The position numbers and the translations under genes are program-made. The notes under the pieces were generated by a model. The model was not told where the DNA came from. It searched no databases and was given only the letters and a program-made list of their open reading frames with translations. From positions 1 to 47,134 of the forward strand of contig JACQFS010000033.1 of the NCBI GenBank assembly GCA_016199935.1: DNA of 47,134 nucleotides, written 5' to 3'. This stretch comes from Verrucomicrobiota bacterium. Its GTDB lineage: Bacteria; Verrucomicrobiota; Verrucomicrobiia; Limisphaerales; JACQFS01. Position 1 is the stretch's first letter. Every line of letters starts with the position of its first letter. Shown in pieces: positions 38,689-47,134 of the stretch.

Positions 38689-39492
38689 TCACTTTTCCCA
38701 CATCGCGCGCATCGCGGTGGCGTAGCGTTTGCCGAACTCGCGAAGCGATGGCGTGTCGAAATGAATGCCGTCGCCCTTGTGCTTGAGGCCGGTGGACTCG
38801 ACGACCATCGTGCGTGGCACGAGCGATGGCAGCGTGGCGATCTGCTCGTTGACCACCGGCCAGTAGGACGGCTGGCCGTCCTTGTCCGTGCGCGGGAGGA
38901 ATTCGCCGAGCTTGCCCGCGACGAACGGCAGGTCGCTAATGCCGAACTCGGCGCGCAGGTCCTTCACCATTTGCGCGAGGCGCGCGGCGTAATTTTCCGC
39001 CGTGTCCTTTTTGCCGGCGTCGTTCTCGCCCTGATGCCAGAGCACGCCGAACAACGCGCCGTCCTTCATCGCGAGCTTGGCGCGCACGACGGCCTGTTGA
39101 TAAAGGTCGCCGCCTTTCTGCCAGCGCGAGAGCGGCGTGCCGCCGACGGCGCAAGGGATGAGCCCGATGGTCGCGTCGGGATTCGCCCCGGCCATCTCAC
39201 GCCCGAAGGATCCGCCGATGCCGACGCCGGCGATGGGCTTGTCGAAATGCAGCGGCTCGACGGCGGGCGCCCACGCGTTCTCCTTCGTGAACTTCAGCAC
39301 GCGCGGGTGCGGCGTCTTCGCGTCGTCATCGAGCGCGCCGCGCCCGGCCATGTTCGACTGGCCGATGAGAAGGTAGAGTTGGAACTTCGATTTTGCGGGA
39401 AGAGTGGCGGGCGCTTCCGCTGCGAAGCCGACCGGAACCAGCGCGGCGAGTGAGAGCAGCGAGACTTGAACAAAAAGTTTTCTGGAAAGCAT
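38689..39492 (-). CDS. Sialate O-acetylesterase-like SGNH esterase (DUF303 type)
   Basis: ATG at 39490-39492; FQLYLLIGQSNMAGRGALDDD, IGLIPCAVGGTPLSRWQKGGDLYQQAV, GVLWHQGENDA, GDGIHFDTPSLREFGKRYATAM. Confidence 0.9.
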   Translation of the reverse strand: MLSRKLFVQVSLLSLAALVPVGFAAEAPATLPAKSKFQLYLLIGQSNMAGRGALDDDAKTPHPRVLKFTKENAWAPAVEPLHFDKPIAGVGIGGSFGREMAGANPDATIGLIPCAVGGTPLSRWQKGGDLYQQAVVRAKLAMKDGALFGVLWHQGENDAGKKDTAENYAARLAQMVKDLRAEFGISDLPFVAGKLGEFLPRTDKDGQPSYWPVVNEQIATLPSLVPRTMVVESTGLKHKGDGIHFDTPSLREFGKRYATAMRAMWEK

Positions 39493-39546
39493 GGCCCAAC
39501 GTGTAAGCAGGCCAGCCGCGCAACTCAAGCCCAACTGCGCGTCCGC

Positions 39547-39759
39547 TCACCGCAGCCGATACACGATGCGCGCCTTGTCGAGGTCGTAGGGGGACATCTC
39601 CATCTTCACGCGGTCGCCGACGGTCAGGCGGATGAAGCGCTTGCGCATCTTGCCGGAAATGTGGGCGAGCACCTCGTGCTGGTTGTCGAGCTTGGCGCGA
39701 AACATGGTGCCCGGCAGCACGGCGGAGATGTTGCCTTCGACTTCGATGTGTTCTTCCAT
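39547..39759 (-). CDS. infA: Translation initiation factor IF-1
   Basis: 70 aa; [66 protein letters not shown]. Confidence 0.95.
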   Translation of the reverse strand: MEEHIEVEGNISAVLPGTMFRAKLDNQHEVLAHISGKMRKRFIRLTVGDRVKMEMSPYDLDKARIVYRLR

Positions 39760-40040
39760 GCGATGGAGACAGGAAACGCTCCTTCTCGCAGAACTGTTCC
39801 CGACCGTCGGGTTTCAAATCATCACCGAAGCGCGTTCGCTGAAGATTCACCAGGCCTCGAAATAGGCGAGCAATCCAACGTGGCGCAGACTGACGGATGC
39901 GGGCCGGATTGCAACGGCGTTTTTTGTCCGCGCTCCACGTCCAGCGCGAACACCGACGTCGCCATTTGCCCCTCAAAATCGGGGTCGCCTCCGGCAAGAA
40001 ACACGCAGCCCGCTCATCGGACAAAGGGTCTCATCTCCGT

Positions 40041-40250
40041 ATGAAAGCCATTATTCCCACCCTTCTCGCGGCGGCGGCCCTGGGCTTGCTCGCCGCGTGC
40101 TCGACCACCGGACATCAACACGCCATGGGCTGCGGTAAGTGCGCCTGCATGGCGATGACCATGTCGGACGCAGACGCGCACACGTGCAAGATGTGTGGCC
40201 ACGCGGACACCGACCACAACGTCGCCAAGCCGGACGCGCACAAGCATTGA
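40041..40250 (+). CDS. Small Cys/His/Met-rich lipoprotein
   Basis: ATG at 40041; MKAIIPTLLAAAALGLLAACSTTGHQHAMGCGKCACMAMTMSDADAHTCKMCGHADTDHNVAKPDAHKH; lipobox LLAAC. Confidence 0.65.
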   Translation: MKAIIPTLLAAAALGLLAACSTTGHQHAMGCGKCACMAMTMSDADAHTCKMCGHADTDHNVAKPDAHKH

Positions 40251-40352
40251 AGCGCCATCGCCCGCCGCGGTGATGAAGTGAGTTTCCCGCACCGGGAGAG
40301 CGGCGCTGTCTCGCCACTTCCCATCGCCGGCGTTTCCGCTATAGTCCCGCGC

Positions 40353-41102
40353 ATGAAACAATCCATCCGTCCCCTCGGCCTGCTCGCCGCCCTCGCGCTC
40401 GCCACGCTGCAAGCCCACGCCGCCGACGCCGGGCTCGGCAAAAATTTCAAAGGCCCCGTCGGCCTCCAACTCTGGAGCCTGCGCGAGCAGTTCGCCGCCA
40501 ACGGCGCGCCCGCGACGATGGACACGGTGAAAAAGTTCGGCATCAAATACGCCGAGTTCGCCGGCGTCTTCGGGCAGACGCCGGAAAAAATGCGCGCGCT
40601 CGCCGACGAGCGCGGCATCAAACTCGTGAGCGGGCATTTTCACTACGTGACGGTGTTCAATCACGCGGGCGAGGCGCTCGCGAAGCACGGCCTGAAATTT
40701 TTCTACCACTGCCACGGTTTCGAGTTCCAGCCGCACAGCGACGGCACGCTCATGGACCTCATCATCAAGGAGACCAACCCCAAGTTCGTGCGCTTCCAGA
40801 TGGACGTGCTCTGGGTCGTCTTCCCCGGCCAGGACCCGGTGAAGCTGCTCGAAAAATATCCGGGCCGTTGGGAGCTGATGCACTTGAAGGACCTCCGCAA
40901 AGGCGTCGCCACCGGCCCGCTCACCGGCAAGACCGAGAAGGTCAACGACGTGGCGCTCGGCACCGGCCAGATGAATTGGCCCGCCATCCTCGCCGCCGCG
41001 AAGAAGAGCGGCGTGAAATGGTATTTCATCGAGGACGAATCGCCGACCTCCGAGCAGCAGATTCCGCAGAGCCTCAAGTTTCTGGAGTCGGTGAAATTCT
41101 GA
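40353..41102 (+). CDS. Sugar phosphate isomerase/epimerase family secreted protein
   Basis: ATG at 40353; signal peptide; VGLQLWSLREQFAANGAPATMDTVKKFGIKYAEFAGVFG, FFYHCHGFEFQPHSDGTLMDLIIKETNPKFVRFQMDVLWVVFPGQDPVKLLEKYPGRWELMHLKDLRKG. Confidence 0.85.
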   Translation: MKQSIRPLGLLAALALATLQAHAADAGLGKNFKGPVGLQLWSLREQFAANGAPATMDTVKKFGIKYAEFAGVFGQTPEKMRALADERGIKLVSGHFHYVTVFNHAGEALAKHGLKFFYHCHGFEFQPHSDGTLMDLIIKETNPKFVRFQMDVLWVVFPGQDPVKLLEKYPGRWELMHLKDLRKGVATGPLTGKTEKVNDVALGTGQMNWPAILAAAKKSGVKWYFIEDESPTSEQQIPQSLKFLESVKF

Positions 41103-41199
41103 GACACGGATTGCACGGATTCACACGGAGGAACGCCGGGCCGGGCCAGCACGCCCGGCCCGCATTTTTCCCTTCGTGAAAATCCGTGCCATCCGTGTC
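41103..41199. repeat. Intergenic inverted repeat with GC-rich hairpin (repeat/possible terminator)
   Basis: Outer arms 41103-41129 and 41173-41199 built of cacggat tokens; inner gggccgggc...gcccggccc hairpin directly after the 41102 stop. Confidence 0.8.
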
Positions 41200-41204
41200 A
41201 CAAC

Positions 41205-42074
41205 TTGGCCGTGCCTGTTTTGCCACGAGCCCGATTACTTTGCGCCCTCGGGTCTTTGCTGTTTGCGTTCGGTGCCGTTCGCGCCGCGGAGTTTCCCCCG
41301 TTCACCGCTGGCAAGAGTGTCACCAGTTTCACCAACCGCGTCATTCAGGCCGAGGCCGATGAGGTGAAATGGCGGCTGCACGCGGAGGAGGACCCCGGCG
41401 CATTCGACATCGCGAAGGAGAAGTTTCAGCTCATCGTGCCCAACGGCTACTCGCACAAGGAACCGTGGGGCGTGTTCCTCTGGATCAGCGCGGGCGATGC
41501 GCCGGCCATCCCGAAGGATTGGGAGCCGGTGCTCGCGACGCGCAAGCTCCTCTTCGTCGGCGCGTTCAAGTCCGGCAATCCGCGCAACCTCTTCGACCGC
41601 GTGCGGCTCGCGGTGAGCGCGAACGTCGCGCTGCGCGAACGCTTCAACGTGGACGGCCGGCGCGTTTACGTCTCCGGCTTTTCCGGCGGCGCGCGGGTGG
41701 CGAGCATGGTGGGCGTGTCGTGGGCCGACATGTTCAGCGGCGCGATGCCGTTCATGGGCGTGAACTTCTACACCGACATCCCCGTCGCGAAGGGCAAGAC
41801 CTACCCGCCCGATTTCATCCCCGACGACGACGTGCTCGCCATCGCCAAGGCGAAATGCCGCTACGCGCTCGTGACCGGCGAGAAGGATTTCAACCGCGCG
41901 GGCACCAAGGCGGTTTACGAGAATGGCTATCGCAAGGAGAAGTTCGCGAACGTGCTCTACCTCGAAGTGCCCGGCGTGGGCCACGCGCTGCCCTCGGCCA
42001 AGTGGCTCGACATGGGGCTGGAGTTTCTCGACAAGGGCAAACTCGCGCCAAAGGAGCAGGCGGCAGCCAGGTAA
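41205..42074 (+). CDS. Secreted alpha/beta hydrolase-like protein (PHB depolymerase/esterase-like), TTG or GTG start
   Basis: KFQLIVPNGYSHKEPWGVFLWISAGD, RRVYVSGFSGGARVASMVG (GFSGG elbow), EVPGVGHALPSAKWLDMGLEFL. Confidence 0.65.
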   Translation: MAVPVLPRARLLCALGSLLFAFGAVRAAEFPPFTAGKSVTSFTNRVIQAEADEVKWRLHAEEDPGAFDIAKEKFQLIVPNGYSHKEPWGVFLWISAGDAPAIPKDWEPVLATRKLLFVGAFKSGNPRNLFDRVRLAVSANVALRERFNVDGRRVYVSGFSGGARVASMVGVSWADMFSGAMPFMGVNFYTDIPVAKGKTYPPDFIPDDDVLAIAKAKCRYALVTGEKDFNRAGTKAVYENGYRKEKFANVLYLEVPGVGHALPSAKWLDMGLEFLDKGKLAPKEQAAAR

Positions 42075-42080
42075 GCCGCC

Positions 42081-42608
42081 TCACCACCCGAGCTTTTGCT
42101 CGAAGCGGTAAGGGATGTAGTCGTTCTCGATCGGCAACCGGAACACATCGGGATCGGCGTGGTCGTAGGCGCGCGTGGGCATGCTGACCATCAGCGCGTC
42201 GGTGCCGCCGATGTTCTGGTGCGCGTGAAACACATGGGCCGGGATGACCATCACCGAGCGGTGCCGGTCCGTGCGGTGGATTTCGTTCACCATCCGATAC
42301 GTCGGCGAGTCGGGCCGGTCGTCGAAGAGCACCACCTTCACCTCGCCCTGACTGATGAAGATGCGGTCGTCGTGCTGGTGGTGGACGTGCCAGCCCTTGA
42401 TTTTTCCGGGCCGGATCGTGAACTGATAAACGTAGGTGAACGGCGCGGGATGCACGCCCCACGCCGGGTTGAGAATCTCGCACAGCGTGCCTCGATCATC
42501 GGCCAGCGTGACGGCGTTGCGGATCACGACGCCGTGGATCAGGGGTTGCACCGGCGTGCCGTCGGGCGTGACGGTCTGAACGTCCTTCTTGAGTTGTGCT
42601 TTCATCAT
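42081..42608 (-). CDS. dTDP-4-dehydrorhamnose 3,5-epimerase-related cupin
   Basis: IHGVVIRNAVTLADDRGTLCEILNPAW, YVYQFTIRPGKIKGWHVHHQHDDRIFISQGEVKVVLFDDRPDSPTY, IPAHVFHAHQNIGGTDALMVSMPTRAYDHADPDVFRLP. Confidence 0.8.
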   Translation of the reverse strand: MMKAQLKKDVQTVTPDGTPVQPLIHGVVIRNAVTLADDRGTLCEILNPAWGVHPAPFTYVYQFTIRPGKIKGWHVHHQHDDRIFISQGEVKVVLFDDRPDSPTYRMVNEIHRTDRHRSVMVIPAHVFHAHQNIGGTDALMVSMPTRAYDHADPDVFRLPIENDYIPYRFEQKLGW

Positions 42609-42830
42609 CGTGGTTGCCGCGGCCATTCTGAATCGTCGCGCGTCCACGCTCGTCGGTCGGGGCCGGTGGCGATTTCGCGTGAACCTTAGGGACTATCCAC
42701 CCCGGCGCAAGGAAACGCCGCGCGTCGCGATTCGTTTCCGCACGGCCGCAATCGGCTTGCCCGCCGGCAGCGCGCTGCCTAGTTTCGCCGGCACTTCGTG
42801 CGCGCGCACGCGGCCCGCGCCAAACCGGCA

Positions 42831-43775
42831 ATGAGCACTTCTGCACCAACCGTCAGCGTCATCGTTGCCACCTACAACAGCAGCGCGACGCTCCGTTGCG
42901 CGCTCCGCAGCCTGCTCGCCCAGGATCTGCGCGACTTCGAGGCGTGGATCGTCGGCGACGGCTGCACGGAAGAAAGCGAGGCGGTGGTCGCCGAGCTCGC
43001 CGACGCGCGACTGCACTGGCTCAACCTCGCGGAGAACGGCGGCAACCAGTGGCGCCCGAACAACGAGGGCCTCCGCCGCGCGCGCGGGCGTTACGTCGCC
43101 TACCTCGGCCACGATGACCTCTGGCTGCCATCGCATCTTTCCGCGCTCGTCGCGCACGCGGAAAAAACTGGCGCCGGTTTTGTTCACGACCTGTGCGTGA
43201 ACCTCGGTCCCGCCGGCGTCCTCGATGTGAACGGCCCGCCCGCGGATGGCGCGACGTATGAACGCCACGGCTTCCCGCCCTCCTCGTGGCTGCACCGCCG
43301 CGACCTCGTGGACACGGTCGGCTGCTGGGCGGACCCGGCCGCGTTGAGCTGGCACACCGACTACGATTTCACACGGCGCGTCTGGCTCGCCGGCACGCGC
43401 ATCGAGTTTGTGCCCTCGCTGGGCGTGGTGAAATTTCCCGCGCCGCGATGGAAAACCTACGCCCGCGGCGCGACGCTCCCGCAAACGTCCCACCTCGAAG
43501 CCATGCTCGCGGCGCCGGAGGAATTCAAGGCGCGTATGCTGGCCGACATCGCCGTCGCCGCGTCGCGGTTCACGCGGCAGGGCGCCAAGCAACCGCTCGC
43601 GCTCGCGCTGCGCGAGGCCGGCGCGGCGCTGACCAACGCGCAGAAGGTCCTCGTGCGCGCCGCGCTCGAAACCTACGGGCGCGACCGCTGGCCGCTGCGC
43701 CCGTTCCTACGGGCGCGGATGCAACGAATCCTCAAACGCGGACGCGCCGTGCGCGGCCTGCCGCCGGAGGGGTGA
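42831..43775 (+). CDS. Family 2 glycosyltransferase
   Basis: ATG at 42831; TVSVIVATYNSSATLRCALRSLLAQDLRDFEAWIVGDGCTEESEAVV, GRYVAYLGHDDLWLPSHLSAL. Confidence 0.9.
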   Translation: MSTSAPTVSVIVATYNSSATLRCALRSLLAQDLRDFEAWIVGDGCTEESEAVVAELADARLHWLNLAENGGNQWRPNNEGLRRARGRYVAYLGHDDLWLPSHLSALVAHAEKTGAGFVHDLCVNLGPAGVLDVNGPPADGATYERHGFPPSSWLHRRDLVDTVGCWADPAALSWHTDYDFTRRVWLAGTRIEFVPSLGVVKFPAPRWKTYARGATLPQTSHLEAMLAAPEEFKARMLADIAVAASRFTRQGAKQPLALALREAGAALTNAQKVLVRAALETYGRDRWPLRPFLRARMQRILKRGRAVRGLPPEG

Positions 43776-43835
43776 GCATTTTGATCCGGAAGTGGGGGGA
43801 TGAGCGGTGAAGCGGAAGACGGAAGCGCCGGGAAG

Positions 43836-44765
43836 TCACAGTTGATCCTGCCGCGCCAGTTCACGGGCAACCGGCGCGAGCTGGTCCAACTGTGCGCGCG
43901 AAAGCGCGGAAAGAAATGGGGCGACCGACCCGGTGTCGGCGATGCCGGCAAGTTCCGTCGCGTGATGCAACACGCGCGCGGGGTTCCACGCGTCGCGCAA
44001 ATCTTCGAGCGGCAGAAATTTTTCACGCAGCTTTTCCGCCGCCGCAAAATCGCCGCGCCCGCACGCCTCGAAAATCCGCTGGCTCATCCGCGGCGCGAGG
44101 CAGCCCGAACCGGTGGTGAAGCCCGGCAGTTTCCAGTCGCGCAAATGCACCACCGCCGGACGCTCGCCCATGCCGCTCACCACCAGATTGCGATCCACGC
44201 GGCGCAGCAGCGACGCAAGGTAGGCATCCTCCGCTGGATTCGCACGCACCACGGCATACTTGATCGCCACGCACAGGCCGTCGGCGACGAGCCGCCCGAC
44301 CACGTCGAGGCCGGCCTCCTTGTCCGCGCCGAAATTTCCCTCGTCCTTGAGGTAGAGCATCAGCTTCGTCTCCGCCGCGTCGGCGAACTCGCGCAGGCCC
44401 GCCTCCAAGCCCGCCGCGTCGCGCGGGTCGCCGCACGGCAACATCATCACGCAGGGAAAGCGATGCCGCCGCAGCAAAGCCGCGTGGTCCAGCGCGCGGC
44501 CGAACGCCGGCCCCGCGCTCGGAATCATCCACCCCTCCGCCGCGAGGCCGGCGAGCCATGCCAGCAGCGCCTCGTGTTCGGCAAGGGTGAGGTGATAGAG
44601 AAACGCGTTGCCGCCGAAAATGAATCGCGTGATGCCGCCGGCGGTGATGTGCCGCACGAGCCGGCGGTTCTGTTCATGGTCGAGCGAGCGTCGCGCGTCG
44701 CGCTTGCGCGCCAGCGGCGGCACGGCGAACACGCCGCGCAAGTCGTCGGGTGAAATGGTTTTCAT
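43836..44765 (-). CDS. Dihydrodipicolinate synthase (DapA)-family aldolase/lyase
   Basis: ATG at 44763-44765; DDLRGVFAVPPLARKRDARRSLDHEQNRRLVRHITAGGITRFIFGGNAFLYHLTLAEHEALLAWLAGLA, CVAIKYAVVRANPAEDAYLASLLRRVD. Confidence 0.8.
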   Translation of the reverse strand: MKTISPDDLRGVFAVPPLARKRDARRSLDHEQNRRLVRHITAGGITRFIFGGNAFLYHLTLAEHEALLAWLAGLAAEGWMIPSAGPAFGRALDHAALLRRHRFPCVMMLPCGDPRDAAGLEAGLREFADAAETKLMLYLKDEGNFGADKEAGLDVVGRLVADGLCVAIKYAVVRANPAEDAYLASLLRRVDRNLVVSGMGERPAVVHLRDWKLPGFTTGSGCLAPRMSQRIFEACGRGDFAAAEKLREKFLPLEDLRDAWNPARVLHHATELAGIADTGSVAPFLSALSRAQLDQLAPVARELARQDQL

Positions 44766-44872
44766 GGGCGGAAGAATTGCCGGCAGACTTTCACAAAACC
44801 AGCCACGCGCAAGGCGCAAAGGCCGGCCGGAACAAAACGCTGTGCATCTTGGAATTTTCCCCGAACGCGGGC

Positions 44873-44919
44873 GGCGGCACTCCCTCTCCTGCATTGAAAT
44901 GGAGCGAGGGAGTGCTGCC
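44873..44919. repeat. Long hairpin upstream of the DapA-family gene
   Basis: ggcggcactccctc (44873-44886) versus gagggagtgctgcc (44906-44919), 13/14. Confidence 0.8.
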
Positions 44920-45062
44920 TTCGGCATGGTGCGGGTTTACGGACGCGCGTGGCGTTTGTGTGCGCGCCGTGTGTTTCCGGGAAAACTGTTGACCCTCACT
45001 TGACCGCTACCTAGATTGCGCCGTTATTTTTTGAGAGTGTGACGAACTTTTAACCGAACTTC

Positions 45063-46199
45063 ATGAGCGCAGCAGCACCAGCTTCCACCAGCAAGGGCCT
45101 CGAAGGCGTGATCGCCGCGAACACGCGCCTGTCCGACGTGCGCGGTGACATCGGGCAGCTCATCTATTGCGGCTACGACATCAACGAGCTCGCCGGCAAG
45201 GTGAGCTACGAGGAGGTCGTGTATCTCCTGCACCACAATCATCTGCCGAATCGCGCGGAGTTGGATGAACTCAAGGGCGCGCTCGCGGCGTATCGCGAAA
45301 TTCCCAAGGGCGTCCTCGACATCATCAAGAAATTTCCCAAGACCACGCCGCCGATGCACGCGATCCGCACCGCGGTGTCGGCGCTCGGGTGTTTTGACAC
45401 GACGTGCGACGACGACACGATGGACGCGCAGCGCCGCAAGGCCCGCCGGCTCATCGCGCAGATTCCCGTCGTCACCGCCTACTTCCACCGGCACCGGCAG
45501 AAGAAGGAACTCATCCATCCCGATCCCACGCTCGGCGAGGCGGCGAATTTCCTCTGGATGATCAACGGCGAGAAGCCGAGCGACGAAATGGTGAGCACGA
45601 TGGACATGTGCTACGTGCTCCACGCGGACCACGGCATGAACGCCTCGACGTTCAGCGCGCGCGTGACCATCGCCACGCTCTCCGACATGTATTCGGCCAT
45701 CACCACCGCCATCGGCACGCTCAAGGGTCCGCTCCACGGCGGCGCGAATGAGGGCGTCATCAAGATGCTCAAGGAGATCGGCTCGCTCGAACACGTGGAC
45801 GCCTTCATCGAGGACGCGTTGGCGCAGAAGAAAAAAATCATGGGCATCGGCCACCGTGTTTACAAGGTGCTCGACCCGCGCGCGCCGCACCTCCAGCGCA
45901 TGGCAAAAATCCTCAGCGCCAAGCTCGGCGACCCGAAGTGGATCCAGATGAGCGAGCGCATCGCCGACCTGATGTTGCAGAAGAAGAACCTGAACGCGAA
46001 CGTGGATTTCTACAGCGCCACGGTCTATTACTCCCTCGGCATCCCCACCGATCTCTTCACGCCGATCTTCGCCATCGCGCGCACGAGCGGTTGGACGGCG
46101 AACGTGCTCGAACAACTCGCCGACAACCGCCTCATCCGCCCGCAGTCCGTTTACACCGGGCCGGTGGGGCTGAAGGTGACGCCGATTGACCGGCGGTGA
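45063..46199 (+). CDS. Citrate synthase
   Basis: GLEGVIAANTRLSDVRGDIGQLIYCGYDINELA, VLHADHGMNASTFSARV, GPLHGGANEGVIKMLKEIG, KIMGIGHRVYKVLDPRAPHL. Confidence 0.95.
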   Translation: MSAAAPASTSKGLEGVIAANTRLSDVRGDIGQLIYCGYDINELAGKVSYEEVVYLLHHNHLPNRAELDELKGALAAYREIPKGVLDIIKKFPKTTPPMHAIRTAVSALGCFDTTCDDDTMDAQRRKARRLIAQIPVVTAYFHRHRQKKELIHPDPTLGEAANFLWMINGEKPSDEMVSTMDMCYVLHADHGMNASTFSARVTIATLSDMYSAITTAIGTLKGPLHGGANEGVIKMLKEIGSLEHVDAFIEDALAQKKKIMGIGHRVYKVLDPRAPHLQRMAKILSAKLGDPKWIQMSERIADLMLQKKNLNANVDFYSATVYYSLGIPTDLFTPIFAIARTSGWTANVLEQLADNRLIRPQSVYTGPVGLKVTPIDRR

Positions 46200-46280
46200 T
46201 TTCCACGCGCGAGTGTCGTGGGGTTAAAGGCACGCCGCTCTCGCGACGGACAACGGACCACTGACCAAGGATCCTTTTCT

Positions 46281-47134
46281 ATGAACATTCACGAATACCA
46301 GGCCAAGCAGTTGTTGAAACAATACGGCGTCGCCGTTCCACCGGGCGATGCCTGCAAGACCGTCGAGGAAGCGAAGGTCGCCGCCGAGAAAATCTTCGCC
46401 GCTGGCAACAAGCTCGCCGTGGTGAAGTCCCAAATTCACGCGGGCGGCCGCGGCAAGGGCGTGTTCAAGGACGGCTTCAAGGGCGGCGTGAAGCTCGCGA
46501 AGTCCGCCGAGGAGGCGACCGCGCACGCGAAGGCCATGCTCGGCAACACGCTCGTCACCAAGCAGACCGGCCCCGATGGCCGCGTCGTCAGCACCGTGCT
46601 CGTCGCGGCGGCCGAGGACATCAAGAAGGAATTCTATCTCGCCGTGCTGCTCGACCGCGCCAACTCGCGCCCGCTCATCATGGCCAGCACCGAGGGCGGC
46701 GTGGACATCGAGGAAGTCGCCGAGAAGCATCCCGAGAAGATCATCAAGGAGCACATTGACCCGCTCGCGGGCTTCAAGGATTTCAACGGTTGGAAAATCG
46801 CCGGCGCGCTCGGGTTGCGCGGGGACCTCGCCAAGCAGGCCGTGAAACTTTTCGCCGGTGTCTACAAGACGTGGTGGGAAGCCGACGCCTCGATGGTGGA
46901 AATCAATCCGCTCTGCATCTGCATCGGTGCGGACGGCAAGGAGAAGCTCGTGGCCGTGGACGCGAAGGTCGGCCTCGATGACAACGCGCTCTATCGCCAC
47001 AAGGACATTCAGGAAATGCGCGACCTCGCCGAGGAATCGCCGCTCGAGATCGAGGCGAGCCAGTTCAACCTGAACTACATCAAGCTCGACGGCTCCATCG
47101 CCTGCCTCGTCAACGGCGCGGGCCTCGCGATGGC
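46281..47134 (+). CDS. sucC: Succinyl-CoA ligase (ADP-forming) subunit beta, 3'-truncated by window edge
   Basis: Frame open from ATG 46281 to the window end: MNIHEYQAKQLLKQYGVAVPPGDACKTVEEA, VVKSQIHAGGRGKGVFKDGFKGGVKLAKS, VEINPLCICIGADGKEKLVAVDAKVGLDDNALYRHKDI. Confidence 0.95.
   Translation, partial: MNIHEYQAKQLLKQYGVAVPPGDACKTVEEAKVAAEKIFAAGNKLAVVKSQIHAGGRGKGVFKDGFKGGVKLAKSAEEATAHAKAMLGNTLVTKQTGPDGRVVSTVLVAAAEDIKKEFYLAVLLDRANSRPLIMASTEGGVDIEEVAEKHPEKIIKEHIDPLAGFKDFNGWKIAGALGLRGDLAKQAVKLFAGVYKTWWEADASMVEINPLCICIGADGKEKLVAVDAKVGLDDNALYRHKDIQEMRDLAEESPLEIEASQFNLNYIKLDGSIACLVNGAGLAM

Noticed and set aside
45063-47134. Citrate synthase next to sucC as a novel arrangement
   Set aside because: Adjacent TCA-cycle genes are ordinary; nothing unusual in the sequences read.

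Overview
High-GC chromosomal segment that looks like Verrucomicrobia/PVC-type DNA. This rests on gene content (PSCyt/DUF1549-DUF1553 plus DUF1501 modules, ThuA-like proteins, a sulfatase, TIM-barrel epimerases, a very large cadherin-repeat surface protein) and is inference. I support about 32 coding regions. These include a madL-madM-malonyl-CoA-synthetase-like operon, a tandem ThuA-like pair, an ECF sigma operon, a PSCyt-DUF1501-PSCyt triplet, infA, citrate synthase and the 5' part of sucC. No rRNA, tRNA, CRISPR array or transposase was recognised. The strongest unexplained signal is a set of intergenic inverted repeats of different sequence but common design: two inverted arms, each arm itself a small hairpin. 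In two elements the arm-to-arm differences are exactly compensatory within the arm hairpin (10051-10133 and 25292-25351); in others the differences sit in the hairpin loop. Some of these repeats intrude into coding or translation-start regions (anti-sigma-like gene, sulfatase start; simpler repeats in the NHL signal peptide and the start of ThuA copy 2). Other notable points are an in-frame TAG in a ~2490-codon surface protein gene, and a lower-GC cassette-like ORF flanked by inverted GTTAGGC/GCCTAAC motifs. All family calls come from reading translations; no database search was run.
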